DNA from: Oscillibacter valericigenes Sjm18-20
GTDB lineage: Bacteria > Bacillota > Clostridia > Oscillospirales > Oscillospiraceae
DNA: 64,000 nt
Assembly: GCA_000283575.1 (NCBI GenBank)
Contig: AP012044.1
Span: 2,728,001-2,792,000 of the forward strand
Direction of reading: 5' to 3'
In this document: positions 60,840-64,000 of the stretch, one piece after another
Layout of the letters: each line of letters starts with the position of its first letter
Numbering within the stretch: position 1 is the stretch's first letter
Made by a program: the position numbers and the translations under genes
Notes under the pieces: generated by a model
Seen by the model: only the letters and a program-made list of their open reading frames with translations
What the model was told of the DNA's origin: nothing
Database searches by the model: none

Positions 60840-60906
60840 ATTCTCTCCTTTGGGGAAATCGCGTACTGCATGAAAGCGCTCACCGGGGGGAATGGCGGCC
60901 CTGCCC

Positions 60907-60958
60907 GCCGGTCCGGAATACCCGGCCCTCCAGCCGGTCCGGAATACCCGGTCCTCCC
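60907..60958. repeat. two 26-bp tandem repeats
   Basis: Copies at 60907-60932 and 60933-60958 share GCCGGTCCGGAATACCCGG and differ at two positions. A degenerate third copy follows at 60960-60995. The array lies upstream of the AI-2E permease gene and beyond the gamma-carbonic-anhydrase gene stop. Confidence 0.75.
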
Positions 60959-61000
60959 CGGCAGCCCGGCTGTTCTCCCGGAATAACCCGGCCTGCCGTC

Positions 61001-61483
61001 TCAGCTTTGGCGGTAGTTCTCCGCCGCAGCCAGATATGCCCGCGCCTCCGTCCGGTTGCTTTCGATCTCAGATGGCGTCAGAGGCCGAACCACCCTGGCG
61101 GGGCTGCCCAAAACCATGGAGCCGTCCGGCGCGTCCAGCTTTCCGGTGACCAGCGCCCCGGCGCCCACGATGCAGTCGTTTCCGATCCGCGCTCCGTTCA
61201 AAATCACGGCGCCCATGCCCACCAGCGTATTGTTCCCCACGGTGCAGCCATGGAGGATGGCCCCGTGGCCGACGGTGCAGCCCCGGCCCACAGAAGTCCC
61301 CTCATGAATGAGACAATGGTCCTGAATATTGGTGTTCTCGCCCACCTCGATGGGGCCCCAGTCGCCCCGAAGCACGGCGTAGTACCAGACGTTGACGCCT
61401 CTTCCCAGCGTCACGTCCCCGGTCACTGCCGCGCCCTCGACAATCAAAACGTCCTCGTAAGTCTCTCTCTTTTTATATGGCAT
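61001..61483 (-). CDS. gamma-carbonic-anhydrase-like hexapeptide-repeat protein
   Basis: This 160-residue left-handed beta-helix protein has hexapeptide repeats throughout (ITGDVTLGRGVNVWYYAVLR region to VGHGAILHGCTVGNNTLVG). Candidate metal-binding His residues are in IQDHCLIHEG and VGHGAILHGC, as in gamma-carbonic anhydrases (CamH/YrdA type). Activity is not certain because many relatives are inactive. It lies 19 bases downstream of the M29 aminopeptidase gene and is probably co-transcribed. Confidence 0.88.
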   Translation of the reverse strand: MPYKKRETYEDVLIVEGAAVTGDVTLGRGVNVWYYAVLRGDWGPIEVGENTNIQDHCLIHEGTSVGRGCTVGHGAILHGCTVGNNTLVGMGAVILNGARIGNDCIVGAGALVTGKLDAPDGSMVLGSPARVVRPLTPSEIESNRTEARAYLAAAENYRQS

Positions 61484-61502
61484 CGTTTCCTACGGTCCTC
61501 CC

Positions 61503-62735
61503 TCAGATGGCGAAATTTCCGTTGACGAACACCGGGATCTCCTCCCCGTCGTGGGTGGTCCCCACGATGGACAGATCCTGTGTTCCCACCATGAAATCTA
61601 CATGGGTGATGGAGTCGTTGAGACCCCGCTTTTTTAATTCGTCCCGGCTCATCTTCTGTCCGCCCTTCAAGCACGGATACGCCTCGCCGAAAGCGATGTG
61701 ACAGGCGGCGTTTTCGTCGAACAGGGTATTGTAGTAAAGGATTTTCTGGTTGGAAATCGGGCTGTCATAGGGCACCAAGGCCACCTCCCCGAAATAGGAC
61801 GCGCCCTCGTCCACGGAAATGGCGGCTTTCAGCGTCTCCTCCCCCTTCTCCGCGCGGGCCTCTACGATCTTTCCGTTTTTGACGACAAAGTGAAACTTAT
61901 CGATGATGTTGCCGTCGTTCACCAGAGGCATGGAGGCGTATACCACGCCGTTGACTCCGGTTTTCAGCGGGGAGGTGAACAGCTCTTCCGTGGGGATGTT
62001 GGCAATATAGGTCTGGCCTGTCAGCGTCACGTCGTCCCCGGCCTCCCAGATGTGATCCTCCGGAAGCTCCACCGTCAGGTCGGTGCCAAGAGAATTCGTG
62101 TAGTGAAGAAACTTGAAATTCAGCTGGTTCAGCTTTTCCTTTCGCTGCGCCAAAGTCTCGATATGCCGCCGCCACTTTTCAACGGCATTGCCGTCCCCGC
62201 TGATGCGGACGGCGGCAAAAATAGCGTTCCACAGCTTTTCCATGGCCTCGTTCTCGCCCACGTTCGGGAATACCCGTTTCGCCCAGGAGGGGATGGGGAT
62301 GGAGGCAATGCACCAGGGAAACCCACTGCACATCTGGAGGCGGTTGAATTCACGCAGAGCCTTGCCGCCGGCCTGCTGCGCCCGGACGACGCGCCCGGAG
62401 TCCACGCCTTTCAGGTTTTCCGGGTCGCTGGCCGAGATGGCGAGATAGGCCGCGCCCTCCAGCGCGTAGTCATTGTAAAAGTGCCGCCGCCAAAGAGGAA
62501 CATGGTCAAGCACATACTCTTCCGCCCGGAGATATTTCATCCGGACCAGCGCGTCGTCGCCCCAGTTCATCACCACTTCGCGGCAGCCCGCATCATAGCC
62601 TTCGGCGGCGCACATCCGGGCAAACCAGGCGCACTCCACCGGGGAAGAGATCACCAAGGTCTGGCCCTTTTGTACGTTCAGTCCCACCCGAATCAGCAGC
62701 GCGGCGTATTCCTTGAATTTTTCCTCGGGATTCAT
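61503..62735 (-). CDS. M29-family aminopeptidase (AmpS/PepS-like)
   Basis: This 410-residue metallo-aminopeptidase has the motif ELPEDHIWEAGD, and metal ligands are probably in the NIPTEELFTSPLKTGVNG, HIAFGEAYP and THVDFMVGTQDLSIVG segments that characterise M29. ATG 62735 is preferred because AAAGGG is nine bases upstream; ATG 62741 and 62768 are less well placed. It releases N-terminal amino acids from peptides. Confidence 0.92.
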   Translation of the reverse strand: MNPEEKFKEYAALLIRVGLNVQKGQTLVISSPVECAWFARMCAAEGYDAGCREVVMNWGDDALVRMKYLRAEEYVLDHVPLWRRHFYNDYALEGAAYLAISASDPENLKGVDSGRVVRAQQAGGKALREFNRLQMCSGFPWCIASIPIPSWAKRVFPNVGENEAMEKLWNAIFAAVRISGDGNAVEKWRRHIETLAQRKEKLNQLNFKFLHYTNSLGTDLTVELPEDHIWEAGDDVTLTGQTYIANIPTEELFTSPLKTGVNGVVYASMPLVNDGNIIDKFHFVVKNGKIVEARAEKGEETLKAAISVDEGASYFGEVALVPYDSPISNQKILYYNTLFDENAACHIAFGEAYPCLKGGQKMSRDELKKRGLNDSITHVDFMVGTQDLSIVGTTHDGEEIPVFVNGNFAI

Positions 62736-62889
62736 ATCCATCCGCCCTTTCCAAAATACCATCGTCATAGTCCGCTTATTTTATCGCGTTCCCTGAATAA
62801 ATGCGTGACTTTCCCAGCGCTTTGGCACCGGAAAAGCAGCGGCATATTCGTCAGACCGCATTCATCGGCAGTCCGCCTTTTCTCGCGCT

Positions 62890-63762
62890 TTATCCATCGT
62901 ACGCCTCGCCCTTTTCCTCCCTGCGCAGGGAAATCAGGGTTCCGTTCAGTTCTGCGCCCATAATAAGCGCCGTCGCGCTCATGTACATCCACACCAGCAG
63001 GGCCATCGCCGTACCGATGGAGCCGTACAGCAGGGAGTAATTCGCAATATTCTCCATATAAATGGCGTAGATCCATGACAGCACCATCCACCCCACAAGA
63101 GACGCAAGTACGCCGGGGAGCAGATTTCGCCAGGGCTGGTGGGAGTCCTGCGTAATGGCATAAAGCGCCAACAGCGCAAAGCAGGCCACCACCGCCGCCA
63201 GAGGGAAACGCAGCGTGGCCCACAGCTCCGCCACGAAGGAGGGCAGTTGAAAATGCTCCACCGCGTACTGGAGCACCGTGTTGCTGACGCTCATCAGCGT
63301 CAGCGTCAGCACCAGCGTCATAAGCAGCAGCATCGTATAGGCCAGCGTCCGGATCAGGTGCGCCACCGCGTGCCGGGGCGGCCCCAAATGGTATGCTGTG
63401 CGCACGGAGCGCATCAGGGTATTCGCCGCCCTCATGGGAAAATAAATGGAAAATACCAGACCGAACATCAAAAGGCGGACGTTGGAATTGGCCTCAACAT
63501 GAACCAGGTACACCCCGATAAAATCCACCGCGATCTTCGGTAAAATCTCCCGCAGACCCGTCAGAATCCCCGCCACGTCCAGGTGCAGCAGGCCCAGCAG
63601 AGAGCTGACGAAGATCAACATGGGGAAAATTGCAAACAGCAGGTAAAAAGCCAGAGCCGCGCTCTGAATGGATACGTTGTGCCGGAGATACCGACGCGTC
63701 ATCAGATAAACGCCTCTCCAGAACTTGTTTTTCGGCAGCGGCCGCAGATATGGTCCGTGCAC
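62890..63762 (-). CDS. YihY/BrkB-family membrane protein
   Basis: This 290-residue protein has six hydrophobic helices of the virulence factor BrkB/YihY family (formerly annotated as ribonuclease BN). Typical segments are SIQSAALAFYLLFAIFPMLI, YGSIGTAMALLVWMYMSATA and LIMGAELNGTL. The preferred start is GTG 63762, with GGAGG eight bases upstream. The GTG at 63780 gives six extra residues. The function is unknown. Confidence 0.88.
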   Translation of the reverse strand: MHGPYLRPLPKNKFWRGVYLMTRRYLRHNVSIQSAALAFYLLFAIFPMLIFVSSLLGLLHLDVAGILTGLREILPKIAVDFIGVYLVHVEANSNVRLLMFGLVFSIYFPMRAANTLMRSVRTAYHLGPPRHAVAHLIRTLAYTMLLLMTLVLTLTLMSVSNTVLQYAVEHFQLPSFVAELWATLRFPLAAVVACFALLALYAITQDSHQPWRNLLPGVLASLVGWMVLSWIYAIYMENIANYSLLYGSIGTAMALLVWMYMSATALIMGAELNGTLISLRREEKGEAYDG

Positions 63763-64000
63763 GGCATCTCCCTCCTTCACACAGTCTTATACAGTATTTG
63801 CCGGCGGCGTAAAAATATGACCGTCGGCGCGGTGCCACACTGACTCAGTGATTTTATCATGGTTTTTAACCGCCGTCCACAGTCTTTGCCACTTTTTTTA
63901 ATTTTTAGGTAAAACACGGAACCGCCGCTGTATGGCGGCGGTTCCTCCTCTCCCAATCTGCAAGCACGGAGAACCCTCACAGATTTCGGATCTGATTCTG
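63763..64000. other. window-end intergenic region
   Basis: No gene is supported. It contains the YihY ribosome binding site and the hairpin at 63918-63945. Confidence 0.4.
63918..63945 (-). terminator. hairpin near the window end
   Basis: GGAACCGCCGC and GCGGCGGTTCC form an 11-bp stem with a tgtatg loop. It may end a minus-strand gene lying outside the window. Confidence 0.6.

Noticed and set aside
1-64000. CRISPR arrays or cas genes
   Set aside because: No regularly spaced repeats and no cas-like proteins were seen.

Overview
The window reads as a chromosomal segment of an anaerobic, endospore-forming, moderately GC-rich Firmicute, most likely a gut Clostridia member near the Oscillospiraceae. 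The evidence is a complete spoIIA operon (anti-anti-sigma, anti-sigma and sigma-F), an NfnAB-type NADPH/ferredoxin enzyme, an S-layer-anchored surface protein, Gram-positive style ribosome binding sites and promoters, and IS and transposon types common in gut Clostridia. The species call is inference.

Layout. 1-6.3 kb: a heterodimeric ABC exporter (first gene cut by the window edge), then a 7TM sensor kinase and a response regulator with a SARP-like output domain. 6.6-16.2 kb: one giant secreted protein of 3221 residues with three C-terminal SLH domains, convergent with the two-component genes. 16.4-19.3 kb: decayed genes, then an AT-rich TetR/hydrolase cassette with a near-textbook autoregulatory operator. 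19.5-22.5 kb: an internally deleted IS copy and the wreck of a TnpX/TnpW-type transposon, ending beside three tRNA-Leu genes. 23-28.2 kb: citrate synthase, a sirtuin, a cysteine-less ArsC-like protein, and a cassette (40-residue membrane peptide, radical SAM protein, DUF4130-type protein) behind a consensus promoter carrying three LexA-like boxes. 28.2-29.5 kb: an intact IS3-family element with a 4-bp target duplication. 29.7-31.1 kb: spoIIA. 31.7-34.2 kb: fructokinase and IS3/IS21 relics. 34.2-38.1 kb: two LysR regulators, an EamA transporter split by a TGA codon and a Ser-rich unknown protein.

38.2-46.9 kb: an M13 metallopeptidase with SLH domains, a small membrane protein, a transglutaminase-fold protein, and a PepV / dipeptide epimerase / DUF819 group that fits uptake and breakdown of cell-wall dipeptides. 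47.2-50.9 kb: NfnAB, a Crp/Fnr regulator and a CBS protein; a 16-bp palindrome near -61.5 of the nfn promoter suggests local control. 51-64 kb: ABC-F ATPase, pseudouridine synthase, an orphan zinc-binding lipoprotein, MgtC, RodA divergent from tsaE-tsaB-upp, an AI-2E-type permease, gamma-carbonic-anhydrase-like protein, M29 aminopeptidase and a YihY membrane protein.

The best candidate for an under-described system is the LexA-box cassette at 25.88-28.19 kb. Next are the two surface-anchored proteins and the apparent Crp/Fnr control of nfnAB. Several genes are broken by single stops or frameshifts and are described as pseudogenes.
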